From NCBI GenBank assembly GCA_018105865.1, contig CM030856.1, positions 5,593,220-5,657,219 of the forward strand: a stretch of 64,000 nucleotides of DNA. The letters are read 5' to 3'. Numbering within the stretch: the stretch's first letter is position 1; each line of letters opens with the position of its first letter. Both the position numbers and the translations under genes were made by a program. Of the stretch, positions 42,847 to 56,019 are shown piece after piece. The stretch comes from Metaphire vulgaris. Taxonomy: Eukaryota; Annelida; Clitellata; Crassiclitellata; Megascolecidae. The notes beneath the pieces were generated by a model. The model had not been told where the DNA came from and searched no databases. It worked only from the letters and a program-made list of their open reading frames with translations.

Positions 42847-43787
42847 CTTTGTCGCCTAATGTTGTTTGTCTGGAAAGCGTTGAAGATCATTGTCGCCATA
42901 ACGAAACTTGGCGTCCATTAAGCAAGACGTTCATGGCGTTTTGCTTGAGGGTAGGAGGGCAGAATGGCTTCCCGCGGGAAGAATAGCTTGGTATCATGGA
43001 AAAGAAAAGAGCCGTGGTAAGGTAAACAGCGGTTGGCGCGACAGTTAAAGGGAGGCGAATAGTGGCAATGATCACTTAATTCAATCAGTTATTCACTCAG
43101 ATACAGATGAGTGCCAAAGAGATAATAGTTATTATATATAGTATATCGCCCAAAACAGCAAGAATTCAACTAAAAATATCAACACCGAACGATGCAGGAA
43201 AGATCCAATGTTACAATACTAACCTTGTTCAACAGTCAAAAACTACTATTGTTGTTTTCGATCACTGCCTATTATAGGCCCTACTGTACAGCGTCGCTAA
43301 CGAAAACGTATCGTTATTTGCATTTAAAGCCATGGAGGAAACACTTAATAATAGAAGCATTATTACAGGTTTCTTTCTATCCACTCGAAAGGCAACATCT
43401 GGATATGCACGTATGTATATTTATGCGTATATCTATTAGTCGTATTTGTGTTTTATGGCTCTTCGGGGATCGACGGAAACCCAGGAGCAATGAACAAATC
43501 CCTGGCTTATATAATTCACTTTTTGTTTCAAATCTCAAAGCGGTCATCTTGAGTTATGTCCATCTGCTACCGTCACAAAAGTGAAATATATGATATACAG
43601 TACACAGTACACTAGAACATCGTTATTATGGACTCCGTTATAACATGTAACTCAGTTATAGCATGCCGCAACGTACGGTCCCTCGTGATGTGCTATACAG
43701 TAATGGGTGATATCGGATATAACGTACCTTCAATATAACCTAACGTACTAAATCTGCAACCCAGCTAAGTTATAACAAAAAACTATA

Positions 43788-43793
<6 letters not shown>

Positions 43794-43838
<45 letters not shown>

Positions 43839-43952
43839 TACAAGATAAATACTGCAAGACAAATATTTTGTATCCACGATCTAGGTGACATGTTGAAAAG
43901 CCAGGCTGCAGATTAAAAAGTATGCATTACTGTACTTATGAAGCTGTGATAG

Positions 43953-43998
<46 letters not shown>
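43794..43998. repeat. two (TA)n tracts
   Basis: Pure TA runs at 43794-43838 and 43956-43998, separated by 117 bp. The DNA just before (43610-43780) has GTTATAAC-type repeats reminiscent of pogo/Tigger-like termini, not resolved. Confidence 0.85.
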
Positions 43999-44263
43999 TA
44001 TATACTATATATCGAGTTCAATTTGATTTCTCTGAGAATGACAGCCTGTCTTGTCAGTGTCATTGTGCTTTCGGACTTTGGTTAAACGTCTGTCAGTCGC
44101 CATATAGATCGCTCCTCCGCCAAAGTGGTCTCTTGGCGTGATGAATGCTGTTTCGTTCTGTCGAGGGCGGTTTCGTCGAAATTGACTCCAAATTGAAACG
44201 GAAAATTATGGGCAATTTCTGTTTTCGACGAAATCCATCTCGACTCTCTCGTCATTTGGCAGC

Positions 44264-44380
<117 letters not shown>

Positions 44381-44498
44381 GGGAAGCAGACGTCCCCGAG
44401 ATGGAAGCGTCTCTTGAGCAAAAACAATTACGAGACGAGAATGTGAGGACTAATAGAATAATTATTTTTGTGTAAATAAGATTCCTCTGTCCCTTTCC

Positions 44499-44535
<37 letters not shown>

Positions 44536-44739
44536 GTCTGTCTCTCTTTCTCATCTGAGATTCCTTAATCTGTTTTGCTGTTTAGGCAAATGTTACTTTT
44601 TTACTTTGTTCTGAAGTTGGAATTGAAATAGCAGGAAATTAGTGCTTGTCCGTGCACGGAGTTGGAGATGACGCGGCATCTCGTATACAGTTCTTTAGCT
44701 TCGATGTTTTCAGCAACACGTCGACACAGCGTGATCCAA

Positions 44740-45060
44740 TCTAATCATCAACTTCTATAGCGCCACTTCGTGATGCATAGAAGCATCGGCCGAACGACAC
44801 ACCAAATCGTAATCTATAGCCAGATTCACGAATCCCGGATGACACAGGCTGGACAACCAGGCGACATGTGGTGCATGGTGGATAGACCAGGTAAAAATGA
44901 CGGGATATTAATGCCGTAAAATTTTATATTGAATTTGCAGGGCACACACGAGACTGAGGCAATAAATTGCGGATTAGAGTGGCGGAGGAGGGGGTGAGTT
45001 ACAGTGTAAAAGAGATGGACTTGGCTGCTGAATGCATGTGCTGTTGTTGTTGGGGGGGGG
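44740..45060. mobile_element. dispersed retroposon-like repeat with CTTCTATAGCGCC
   Basis: Contains CCAATCTAATCATCAACTTC, TATAGCGCCACTTC, and later AATTTGCAGGGCACACACGAG. The same order occurs around 61490-61720. The 178-codon minus-strand frame over it has no protein-like features. Confidence 0.45.
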
Positions 45061-45428
45061 GTCGATGAATGGCGGGTGTGACAAATACAATTCCGATGGA
45101 TTTTAGAAGAAAAAGTCTGTGCCACAAAAACAACTTGGAGGCAGTTTTTTTCAAATACAAACACGATTACAGTTCGGGATAAAAGTGGCAAAGTGATTTC
45201 ACGAATAACTAAAGCAGTGCTTTCCAACCTGTGTGCCGAAGCAACTTTAGAAGTGTGCAGCGGCAAACTGTTGCGGAAAAAATTGTTTAACTTGCATACA
45301 GTAAATAAGTTGACGGCCATTTTTTTGCTTGTCAGCTTAGGAAAAGGAGAGATCGCGATCACAGATGAGGATTTTTTGCTTGTCGGCTGCAGTGTTCCGT
45401 TGACTGTATGTTTCTTGGATAGTGTGCC

Positions 45429-45623
45429 CAGTGTTTAATTAATCTAGACTTCTGGACTCCGGGGGGGACTGAAAAAGCCGGGAGAAACTGACAAAGCCGG
45501 GGGAATTCTGCTAGGGGGCTGCTGTTAGTTCATGTAGTATGCCAACATTTTCGGGGGGATTTGAATTTCCTGGGACAAAAAAGGGCAATCCCCCACCCCG
45601 GAAACGGCCTAGATTAAACACTG
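45429..45623. mobile_element. 195-bp hAT-like MITE, TTTAATCTAGG family
   Basis: Starts CAGTGTTTAATTAATCTAG and ends GCCTAGATTAAACACTG. Flanks AGTGTGCC and AGTGTGTC agree at 7 of 8. It is in reverse orientation to 40851-41026. Confidence 0.75.
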
Positions 45624-46130
45624 AGTGTGTCGTGGCTGAACTGAAGAGAGTGGTTAAAGACGAGCTGAGAAACGCAAATTTAACTCTGTTAGTCAAAGAG
45701 TAAGAACGTTGACCCAGCAGAGCAGCATTAGGCTATAGTGCATTATGACGATGAACGCTAAGAACACAGGCTGAAGATAAATCATCATCAACAGTCGAGA
45801 TGGATCTCGTTTTCTCCTTCTTTCTTATTTCTTATTTCTTTATGCTATTGATTAAGTTACATTCATTTATTTACTGACTAACGTTCAATGTCTGGTATGC
45901 TATGGGCTTTTTGACAGGTTTTTGCTTTATTATAGACCTACTACAAATGTTCTACACATTATAGCTTGAATCTTTAAAATATTTATTCCCGAAAGTCAAT
46001 AAGTAAATAAGTTAATTCGCAACTAAACAACCCACAAGCCCTAAGGATAACGCTTTTTTAAAATAAAACCTCAATCCTAAAGCGATAGCATTAATGATGC
46101 AATCCTCTAGTCTAGGCAGACAGAATAACT

Positions 46131-46154
46131 ACACACACACACACACACACACAC
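46131..46154. repeat. (CA)n microsatellite
   Basis: Pure CA run. Confidence 0.9.
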
Positions 46155-46554
46155 GTTGTCCGATCGTACAGTTATTTGTCGCCATTGTTTGCAGACTGAT
46201 TCACTTTTCTAGCTGTTGTTCTTGCTGGTCTTATACAACTGCTGTCTCATAAAGTCTTGTACTAAAAAAAACCTCACAGGCCAAATTCAGAATCGCGAAC
46301 GTCGGCAATTTATATAGCGCCATCGATTTTGATGGAACAATCGGATTCGGCCTATAATGGTTTCGTGTGTCGTGATGTCTTTATTCGTCGAAATGTTACC
46401 GCGCAGATGAACAATTCCTTTCGACGGATCGAACAATCCCAGGCGACTCTGTGTGTGTGTTTTTATGTGAACATAAATTATTAATTACCTGTTGACTTGA
46501 TTGGAATTTTTGACAGAGTATAGAAGCAAAGAAGAAGAGACCAGTGATGTTAAT

Positions 46555-46680
46555 CCTTGTCCTGGTCCTTGTCCTTAAGGACTCCTTAATTTGAAGTCCT
46601 TGTCCTTGTCCTCGTCCTTGGGGGGTTCGGTCCTTGTCCTTATCCTCGTCCTTGCAGATCGGTCCGTCCTGGTCCTGTAA
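46555..46680. repeat. GTCCTTGTCCTC minisatellite, array 1
   Basis: Irregular tandem units built from TCCTTGTCCT, TCCTCGTCCTTG and GGGGGGTTCGG. A second array of the same units lies at 47171-47355. Confidence 0.8.
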
Positions 46681-46910
46681 CTTAGTCCTTGATCAAGGCT
46701 GATAATTATGTTCCAAGGTAAGAGTAGTATGTGGATTTATATTTTGGCTACATACTTGCGTTGAGTTACTGTGTTTAGTCATTGTTTCCTTTATAACACC
46801 AGTTGATTCTTTAGCAGAATTCCTTTGTTTCCCCTGCGACGTGTGAACGAGTTTTTCGTGGTCTCATAATTAGACCTCACCGTGTGTGCATGACTGATCA
46901 GAAACACTTA

Positions 46911-46911
46911 A

Positions 46912-47009
<98 letters not shown>
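46911..47009. repeat. (TTA)n microsatellite
   Basis: About 100 bp of TTA repeats between the two GTCCTTGTCCTC arrays. Confidence 0.95.
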
Positions 47010-47010
<1 letters not shown>

Positions 47011-47170
47011 ACTTGACAATTTCTTAAGACAGTAACATAGATTGGAAAGTTTGAAATGCAGATTGCTGTTGACTACATTATGTTTTTTTAAAAATTTGCT
47101 TTTCTAATTTTGTGTTTCGAATTGAAATTGTGTTTGGTTTTTTCTATCCGACTTTTTTGTCTGACAGAAG

Positions 47171-47355
47171 TTGGTCCTTGTCCTTGTCCTGATCCTTGTC
47201 CTTGGGGGTCATCTTCGTCCTTGTGGTCCTTGTGTTTGCGGGGTAAGTCCTCGTCCTTGTCCTCGTCCTTGGGGGGTTCGGTCCTTGTCCTTATTCTCGT
47301 CCTGGGGAGTCGGTCCTTGTCCTTATCCTCGTCCTTGGGGGGTCGGTCCTTGTTA
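47171..47355. repeat. GTCCTTGTCCTC minisatellite, array 2
   Basis: Repeated TCCTCGTCCTTGGGGGGTCGG-type units, producing Asp/Lys/Glu-rich or Pro/Arg-rich artefactual frames. Confidence 0.8.
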
Positions 47356-47626
47356 ACATCACTGGAAGGGACCTCTAAATTCAATCTTCTCGTAGTCGGC
47401 ATTCGAATCTGTGCTTCGTGTCTCTTATTCGCCTTTTAAGTCGACACATATGTGACATCTGCGCACGGAAAGAACCACGCAAACACCGGCGCATACAGAC
47501 ACACGCGCACGCGCGCGAAGACAATCGTCTACAGCTATTCGATACGGGAATTTTGATCAATTATTAATATCGTCGAGCGTTGGATGTGGTGGTAATCCCT
47601 TTTCTTCAAATCACGTTATTAGATTT

Positions 47627-47681
47627 TGCCATTGGCGCGACATTTTGCCATTGGCGCGACATTTTGCCATTGGCGCGACGA
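47627..47681. repeat. 19-bp tandem repeat, three units
   Basis: ATTTTGCCATTGGCGCGAC repeated three times, perfectly apart from the first base or two. Confidence 0.9.
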
Positions 47682-47753
47682 AGTTAATTTCACAGAAGCT
47701 TTGAAATGCGAGTAACGAAGATCGGCGCATTTAATAATATAAGTGTTTCGGTT

Positions 47754-47754
<1 letters not shown>

Positions 47755-47788
<34 letters not shown>
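47755..47788. repeat. (GA)n microsatellite
   Basis: Pure GA run. Confidence 0.9.
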
Positions 47789-47791
<3 letters not shown>

Positions 47792-47950
47792 ACTCTTTCT
47801 CACATGAACTCGATTCCTACATTTGCCTCAGGTCCAGACTGTCCAGGAATGAATATTAAGGGAATCTCAGATGACACTCTCCGGTCGTTGAGAAGATGCT
47901 GCTGCTGCAGAAGAAGAAGATGATGGCGATGATGATGGTGATGACGATGA

Positions 47951-48192
<242 letters not shown>

Positions 48193-48409
48193 ATGACACT
48201 GACTTAAACAAGAATATTATTACGTTATAGGCTAATTGTATTCGCCAGTTCCTCATTTTATTGCCTCTCCACAAACTGACCAACCATTGCAAAACGGTTA
48301 TAGTGCCGGTACGGCGTACCGGAAATCCTTGAAACTAGTTTACTTTTTCCCCGCATCGTCACGTTCAAAACTTGAAAATTTTACGTTTTATAAACTCTAT
48401 CTTTCGCCG

Positions 48410-48442
<33 letters not shown>

Positions 48443-48501
48443 TAAACTCTGTCTCTGTCTCTGTCTCTCTCTGTCTCTGTCTCTCTCTGTCTCTGTCTCT
48501 G

Positions 48502-48561
<60 letters not shown>
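48410..48561. repeat. (CT)n / (GTCTCT)n tract
   Basis: CT repeats with an internal block of GTCTCT units. Confidence 0.95.
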
Positions 48562-48564
<3 letters not shown>

Positions 48565-48787
48565 ATTTGATTTTGATACATTTTATTTTCATACGTGGAC
48601 CAAAAGTGACCGTGTCGGCTTTTAATGTGATCGCCGCACAGAATTTTATTTAAAAAACGTAACACAATATTGCGCACTGAAGATATTTTGCTCCGATAAA
48701 AGCGCTAGCTATTTAATAAAACGTAGTCTAGTAATAATAATATAATTCTCGATTGTTGCGCGTCTGTCCGTCCGCAACACGGCGGGT

Positions 48788-49690
48788 AGGTGAGAATGAT
48801 TAGACAACGCCGTTTAATCAAAACGGAGTTAAAAGTTCGCAACGTCAATCCCCAACTAATTCCCAATCGCCCCCAAACCCCCGTTCCCCTTCCGTCAACC
48901 CTTTTCCCTCCCCATCCTTCTCCCCAATCGCCTCACTCCCCATCCCAATCTTCCATTTGCATTGGCGCTGGCCCCAAACCCCTGATGTCATCCCTCTCTC
49001 AAATCAGCGGTAACACATTCCGGCCCCGCCCCAAACCCCTGTTTCCCTTCCTCTCTCCCATCCCTTTTTCTCCCCAAATGGTCGCGTCCTTCCAGCCCCA
49101 ACCCCATGGCCCTAAACCCAAATATGCCCCTTCCAACTACCCATCCCTCTCCCAATCGCCCAGGCCCCAACCCATATCTGAGTCGGCGCTTTAAAAAACG
49201 CTGCTCTGAAAACCCCCCACCTTCCTCCTCCCAAATGATCCGTCCACCCAATGCCCTGATTATGGAGATTCAGCCTCAATACCTATTTTTTATATTTAAC
49301 CCTCAAGATTAAATTTTCAGACGTCGTCAAGATAGTACTGGGGATTTAATTTTTGGATAATGGACTCAGAAATGATTGCTGTAACGTTTTAAATTTGACC
49401 GGCACCTAAAAAGATGAGTTTGCACCATTGTTTAGATTGTTTATTCCTCTTTCTAACCGTCCGCAAAACAAAAAAATGTGGGGGTAGAGTCCACTTTGCG
49501 CGTCCACCCTCCAGTCCCACAGTTTCAAACGGATTCAAAATAAATAATAATAATCCCACTTTATCAGCACCAGTTCTAAAGGGATGTCAGAGGAACAAAA
49601 TAAACCAAAAGTTAAAATCGATGGTACTTTGGCAAAATCCATCCGATGACCCCAAAAGAACATAAGTCATATCGGAGAATTTCAAAGTTT
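48788..49690. repeat. zippered copy of a dispersed repeat, interleaved with C-rich DNA
   Basis: Blocks shared in the same order with 50179-50690 (for example GTTAAAAGTTCGCAACGTCA, CATTTGCATTGGCGCTG, AAATGGTCGCGTCCTTC, TATCTGAGTCGGCGCT, ATGATCCGTCCAC) are separated by unrelated runs rich in CCCC and CCCAAACCCC. The 3' third also contains pieces resembling 49745-49825. Confidence 0.6.
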
Positions 49691-50037
49691 TGAATTCTGA
49701 GAAAGTTTCCAAACTTTTTTGAATTTGCTACATCTTGGGCTATATAAGAGCTAAGAAGATGAGGTTTGCACCGTTGTTTAGCTATTTTATCCCTCTTTCT
49801 AACCCTCTGTGCAAAACAAAAAAGTCCAGCATTCACGAGCTTTCCGACAATCAAGTGAGAATGAGTAGCAGGCTGTTGCTCGGCGTGAAAAATCAGCACA
49901 GCAAACAAGAGAATCAAGCACTGCAATCGTTCGACACTGCCAAATCATTACACTAACGTTGACTATCATTTAAGAAAATTCACGCGAATGGGCGTTAACT
50001 CGGTTGAAGGAAAAGGCGGCGAGTTAGATTATTAAAA

Positions 50038-50142
50038 ATGCTATGCATTTGCGCAAAATCGTTAAAACAGCCAATCTCCCCGTCATAAGATGCTATTGCA
50101 TTTGCACAAAATCGGGTGGTAAAACAGCCTCCCCCCGTCATT
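50038..50142. repeat. 52-bp tandem duplication
   Basis: Two diverged units of TGCTAT(T)GCATTTGCGCAAAATCG ... TAAAACAGCC ... CCCCGTCAT. Confidence 0.7.
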
Positions 50143-50178
50143 TTTGAACCAAACACCTAGTAAGAATTGTTGTTAAGG

Positions 50179-50690
50179 AGGTGAGAATGATTAGACAACG
50201 CCGTGTTAAAAGTTCGCAACGTCAATCCGAACTAATTGTGTCAATTTGTGTGGCCTCACTAGCCATTTGCATTGGCGCTGTAAGATGTCAGCCAGCGGTA
50301 ACTTATGCGAAGGAATTTTTTTAAATGGTCGCGTCCTTCTCAGTGCATGCAAATATGCCAGGATATCTGAGTCGGCGCTATAAAAAAATCCGCGTATATG
50401 ATCCGTCCACGGCGTGAATGGAGACGTATTCGTCGAAAGCAAGATAGGGTTACTGGCTGTCGATTATATAATAATGGACCCATTGGAGACCGCACCACTG
50501 TTGCTGTGTTTGTGCGGCTGCTTGGACCTCTGCGCGTCCGCTCCAGTCCCACAGTTTCAAACGGATTCAAAATAAATAATAATAATTATGCACTTCTATA
50601 GCACCAGTTCTAATACCTAAGGTACCAGATTATTAATCGATGGTACTTAAAATCCATCCGCAAAAAGACCAGGTCATTCCGGAGATCAGT
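50179..50690. repeat. dispersed repeat, uninterrupted copy
   Basis: Begins AGGTGAGAATGATTAGACAA and ends around AAAATCCATCCG. It contains the CTTCTATAGCACC motif seen in other retroposon-like repeats here. It is the template-like partner of 48788-49690. Confidence 0.55.
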
Positions 50691-51668
50691 CAGAGGGAGA
50701 GTAAAAGACCGACTATGGAGGAAAAGCTAATTGAAAGAGATGTGTTTTAAGTCTGACAGCCACAAGAATAGAGTTCCAGATTTTTGGCCCGGAATTAGAA
50801 AAAGCTATCTCACCAATTTCAGTGTCGGTTCTAGGTACATTTAAAAGTTAGCTGGGAAAGCTAGATTATTAAACGTATAGAAGTTATTACGGTGACTTTC
50901 ACAAAGGGGCTAACTTAGCCTCCTAAACCACTCGAAGAATCACGTTATAATTGGATATTTTTCTGGCAGCCGTATTTAGGGGTCTGCAGCAACGCGGTCG
51001 TTGGTTCTTTTTTCCTTGTCACCAGGTTTTAGAAGGGCGATAACCTTTAATTTGCTTGTCACCACGTTTATTTTTCGAACTTCTTCAATTTCAGCATACC
51101 CCTTTGAGCCTGTCTAAATACGCCCATGTCTGGCTAGTGGTACTAGATGCTTGCCATTTCGTTTGGTTCATTTGATTCATCTTAATAATAAGAACTGCGC
51201 ATGTCCGTTTAACCAGAACGAGGCTGATTGACGTCGAAGAAACGAGCGATGCAGGAACTGTCGTCTGCTCTGCTGTAGACTCGCATCACGTTGACAGACA
51301 GAACATTAAGCTTATCGACGGTCACGTGACAGCGCGCAGTCACATGCCGACGGAACAGCCTATTGTATTCTGCAGCAACGCGGCTTATTATTGCTTGATA
51401 ACTATAATCTATATGTCGACAGACTCTCTCTCTCGATCATGTACAGATGTAGCGTAATGTAGCATTTGTATAGCGCCTCCTGAATATTTCTACTCAGAGC
51501 CGCTCCCGGCTTTGAAGTCGCAAGGCTAGATTGTGGGGCTTTACTTAGCATTGTTATGTTATGTTATTCAGACAATTTATATAGCGCCGTACGCATGGCG
51601 TCTACCAAAGTCAAAGGCGCTAAGCATTGGCATCGAGCAGAATGAGGGAGTAAGAAGTGAGGCCCGAA

Positions 51669-51737
51669 TGGATGGGTGATGATGATGATGACGATGATGA
51701 CGACAACGACGACGACGATGATGATGATGATGATGAC
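51669..51737. repeat. (GAT/GAC)n repeat
   Basis: Imperfect trinucleotide run; the opposite strand reads as a His-rich frame. Confidence 0.85.
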
Positions 51738-51809
51738 GTAAGGCAGGTAAATTTGTCATTGGGTTGTATAGATTGTAGATTATAGGTTGTATAGGTTGTA
51801 TTGAGCGCC

Positions 51810-51999
51810 TAAGAATAAGCAGCTACTGTTGTGCTGCTTTCCAAGGCGCTATAGAAATCCACGAGATTTTACTTTACATTTACTTTTAGATAGAACCTAT
51901 CTCTTTGTCAATATTCAGTAATTTGTTGTGGGAGCGCTTCTGAGTGATTCTTCAGAAGAGGCGTTATACAAATATTTTATTACATTACATTACATTACA
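51810..51999 (+). mobile_element. two adjacent LINE/SINE tails
   Basis: 51810-51882 matches 27855-27938 (GCAGCTACTG, CCAAGGCGCTATAGAAAT). 51895-51999 matches 29228-29322 (CTCTTTGTCAATATTCAG, GAGGCGTTATACAAAT, repeated TTACA). Confidence 0.55.
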
Positions 52000-52000
52000 T

Positions 52001-53720
52001 AGATGGCATTCTTGACGTTCGCCTATTCGGAGTCTGCAGTGTAAGCCAAACGCGGTAAACTTTGCTGTGGGGTTATTTTAATGATTGGTTTTCTTGCGAA
52101 TTCTTGGACAATTCTTTCGCCTGTATCCGAAATCGTCAGCGGTTTTGCGCGCCGAGGTCAAACGAAAGGTCGACAGCGTCGCGCTATTTCTTTGCATGGC
52201 CTGCACTGCATGCCGCTGATCCTGCTGTTCAGTATAACCGGTCCTTGATACGATTTGCGCCGATGACATGAACGCACGAACCGTGAACGCGACGAAGATA
52301 ATTTCCGTGAACCGAACGAACGCGAACGTCAACTCGGATGAACAGTCGCGCGCGCGCGCGAACCTATTTCCGGTTCGCCCTTCGGGATACCGGAAGTCGT
52401 CCTATAAGCGTTCCATTAATCTCCATCAAATCCCATCCGAACTGGACTTAAATTCAGTCGCGAGGTTTACGACAGCAGTGTTGCGATTTAGCGTCTGAAG
52501 AGCTCAGCCATTGGAGTCTATATCTCATCAATATTTCTATCAAAACCGGTCAAATTTTATTATTGTCGTTATTTAAGCATAGCAACGCGGTGACGACTTA
52601 GTCTGTACACTATTACGACTCGATGGAATTGAGTCTATAATATAAATATTCAGATCTGATTCTATTGAGTAGCCTATATGAGACACTGCTGAGACAATTG
52701 CATCGGTTCTAGACAGTTTGATTCAACGCTGATTTCTGATGTTTATCTCCATCAGCCATGATGCGCAATAGTTATATAACTTCGGCGGCTAAACAAACAG
52801 TGCCTGAATGTAATTAATCTAGTCCTCCGTAGCATGTCTTGCTGTCTCCCACTGACTGTTAATCTGGGTTGGCCTGGTCTTTTAGGATTTGTAGTACTGT
52901 ACCATCGGGAGAATTATAAATGCGCTATAAAAGTGCGCAAGAATATATAATTATTATTAGTCCATCTTTTACATCGGATCAAACTATTGGCATATAGTTG
53001 GATGAAAAAGTGGATGACTCACTCCCTACCCCTTCCCTATGACAGTCCATCAAAAAGTTTATGCCTATAGGGGGCCCTCCGGACTCCCTGTGCAGAATGG
53101 TCGACGGGCCCTTGAGAAGGCCTAATAGAAGCCCTTTATGCCCATTCTTTAGATTATTCACTTTACTGCTAATTATACGTATTCATCATCGGCCCGGCCC
53201 CTCCAGGCCGGCGGTTTAGACCCCCCATCTCGGAGGGCCTGGATCACACTACTGCTTTCAATCACGCTGTCACGCTGTCTAGCTTTCTCTAAACCAGCCC
53301 ACTTAGAATCCCGGAATATTGACTGGATCATCTCAAATTTCTTTTAAATCACAGCCCTGTCTTCTCAATGGGCCAACTAAAAATTAGTTAACTTTTAGTT
53401 AAACTACTTTTTTTAGTTGCATCAAAAGTTAAACTGGTTGCCAGTGAAAAGTTTAGTTAAGGCATTAGCAAAACTTTTTTAGTTAAACTTTTATTCTTCT
53501 TTATCGATCAGTCTGTGTTTTTGCGGTTTTCCCGTTGAAACAACCTCAGCCGATCAGTGAATGTCTGTTATAATCGTAAATCGTGTTCGTTGCAGCTTGT
53601 AACATAGTTTTACTAGCTCAGTAGCTCATGTCAAAGTTAAAAAGTTAAAGGTAAAAGAAACTGCTTTTAATTCAATGATCCTATTGAAAAAAAGTTTACT
53701 AAAGGTATCACTGCTGAAGG
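52001..53720. other. intergenic with CpG-rich block
   Basis: 52080-52490 is CpG-rich (several CGAACG and CGCGCG runs) with no recognised frame. 52846-52950 is a LINE/SINE-like tail resembling 56700-56800. 53380-53500 has repeated AGTTAAACT-type words. Confidence 0.4.
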
Positions 53721-53883
53721 TAGGGTTTAATCTAGGCCGTTTCCGGGAGGAAGTTGCCCTCCGCCCCCCGGAAATTTCAAATCCCTCCGGAAATTTTGGG
53801 ATACTACATCAACTAACAGCAGCCCCTAGCCCCCCAGCTTTTTCAGTTTTTCCCCGGAGTCCAGGAGTCTAGATTAAACACTG
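53721..53883. mobile_element. 163-bp hAT-like MITE, TTTAATCTAGG family
   Basis: Starts TAGGGTTTAATCTAGGCC and ends GTCTAGATTAAACACTG. Flanks GCTGAAGG and ACTGAAGG agree at 7 of 8. Confidence 0.75.
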
Positions 53884-54223
53884 ACTGAAGGCTTACGAAT
53901 CAGCGTTTGCTACCACGGTAGTTAAGCATAGATAGACCTAATAATCATCATGACAAATATGACAATGATGACAACTGCTGCGATGCTGATAACGACAACG
54001 ACATAGTCGGACAAATGTTAATCGATTAATTATCGGACGTATTTCTACTCTGATGCCATTCGTCAATTAATGCAGATTAAAGATGATAATTGCTGTTGCG
54101 CAAAACAAATATATGCGTTTATTTGTATTTTACTTAGCAAAGAAACTGGAAAAATTAAAATTATATAGAGTATTTCGCTTTTATTTCTTATACGGATATT
54201 ATTAGAATTTCAAGGGTTGGACT

Positions 54224-54224
<1 letters not shown>

Positions 54225-54306
<82 letters not shown>

Positions 54307-54338
54307 TAATAATAATAATAATAACAATAATAATAATA
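54225..54338. repeat. (AAT)n microsatellite
   Basis: About 115 bp of AAT repeats with a few AAC units. Confidence 0.95.
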
Positions 54339-54639
54339 CGGTTAAAAGTGGTTCAGAAGGGTTTGCCCTGTGTGAGAACCACTGTTGTATACCCTTCCAA
54401 TCTAGTATCCTATAGTACTTATATTATATTATATTCTATATACTGTCTATATATTATATTATATTCTATATACTTGTATTATATTATAATCTAGTATCCT
54501 ATAGTACTATTACTCTATTTACTCTAATCTAAGCTAATCATACATTTCTATAGCGCCACTTCACAATGGTTAGATTCACCAGCCGATGGGTAAACCAAAT
54601 CCTGATCGTACAAGATTCAATTCAAAATCCAGGCATATA

Positions 54640-54709
54640 GACAGCTGTTGCGGTACAACTACGACAGCGCTATATAAATTTACCGAGATTCTACTTACTT
54701 ACCTACTTG
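54640..54709 (+). mobile_element. SINE/LINE tail, CTATATAAATTTA family
   Basis: ACAGCGCTATATAAATTTAC, GAGATTCTACTTACTT. It is preceded at 54546 by a TCTATAGCGCCACTTCACAA block. Confidence 0.5.
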
Positions 54710-55604
54710 CAGGCCAATTTTTAAAGCGCCGCGTTGATCTTCCTCTGTGGCGAAAAAACTTCAAACGTCAAAGGTACCCAGCCTACCATCGACCGTATAC
54801 AGGCCATGGGCGTAGGGAGGGAGTGCAAGGGGCGAAACTGCACCCCCTGGAAATTATAAGTCTATAAAAATGTGAGGTGATAAAATTCCTAAAACAGGCT
54901 GTCATATGTAAATATGTTGATGTGTAGATGTGTGCTGTCTGCAGTGTGTAATTTCATGACGCTTTATTCTGATTGTCAGACATTTTGGTAACGTTTTGCT
55001 TCCAGGAAAAAACGTTGTACCCCCTTGGAAAAATTTCTGTCGACGCCCGTGCCGTAGGACGCTCTCGTCAAGACTTCAGCGTAGACAATGGCTCAGATTT
55101 CATGCGATGAACGACATAGACCTAAATCCTGGACGAATTGAAAATAGAAGACGATTTCACAATAAAAACTAGTTTTTGTTCCTTATTCGTGCCATTTTTA
55201 GCATTTTAAGCAAAACAGCTAAAACCCGTCCATGTCCGCAGCAATAAGGTCATGACCTCGCCAGAAAGTACCCATGTCATGACATGAGGACACGGGGGTC
55301 GTGTTTTTTCGCCCGCGCATTCACCGCCACTCACCTGTCGACGTACATTCGATCGTTGTATCGAGACGGCGTTCCAGTGAGAGCTGCCTCGTCCTGCGTC
55401 GAGCCTTTTAACCGCTGTCCTTCTCCTTCGCCGATCCACCCCCGTCAGCCGACTGCGGCGAAGCCAGCCGGTTCGGTCGACGGGCAGAAGCGGCGCTAAT
55501 CGACCGAATCCAAATGGGACGCGCATCTGCGACGGACAGACTCTCGTACAAAAACAGCGTCATTATTGTGCAATCTCAAATCCTCTTAGGCCTACGATTA
55601 CAGT

Positions 55605-55866
<262 letters not shown>

Positions 55867-56019
55867 GACAAGTTCTGTTTTTTAAAGGCATTATACTTGC
55901 GTCCCAGATAAATGGCAACACGGGTGGACTCGGGTGGCGTCGCAATTTGTCGCTTCGTTGGAGGGCGGTTGCAAGAAGACAACTCATTTTGGAGTACGGC
56001 TTAGTATAATGTATAAGCC

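Larger units (their letters stand above)
38849..44140. other. intergenic, no gene recognised
   Basis: Upstream of the GPCR. It holds nested MITEs, a GTCT-rich tract, CA, GT and TA microsatellites, a LINE/SINE tail at 41060-41119, and otherwise AT-rich DNA. The 41270-41540 part has a local duplication (GCAAAAGCATGTA... and TTTTGCCGAATCGTAAAAG versus the copy 170 bases later). Confidence 0.5.

Noticed and set aside
43610..43780. Possible pogo/Tigger element with GTTATAAC-type ends
   Set aside because: The words are suggestive but I could not define matching inverted ends or a TA duplication.
44826..45362. 178-codon minus-strand frame
   Set aside because: Overlaps a dispersed retroposon-like repeat; no domain, no splice support, composition not protein-like.
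48790..49194. Pro-rich 134-codon frame
   Set aside because: Explained by the C-rich interleaved repeat.
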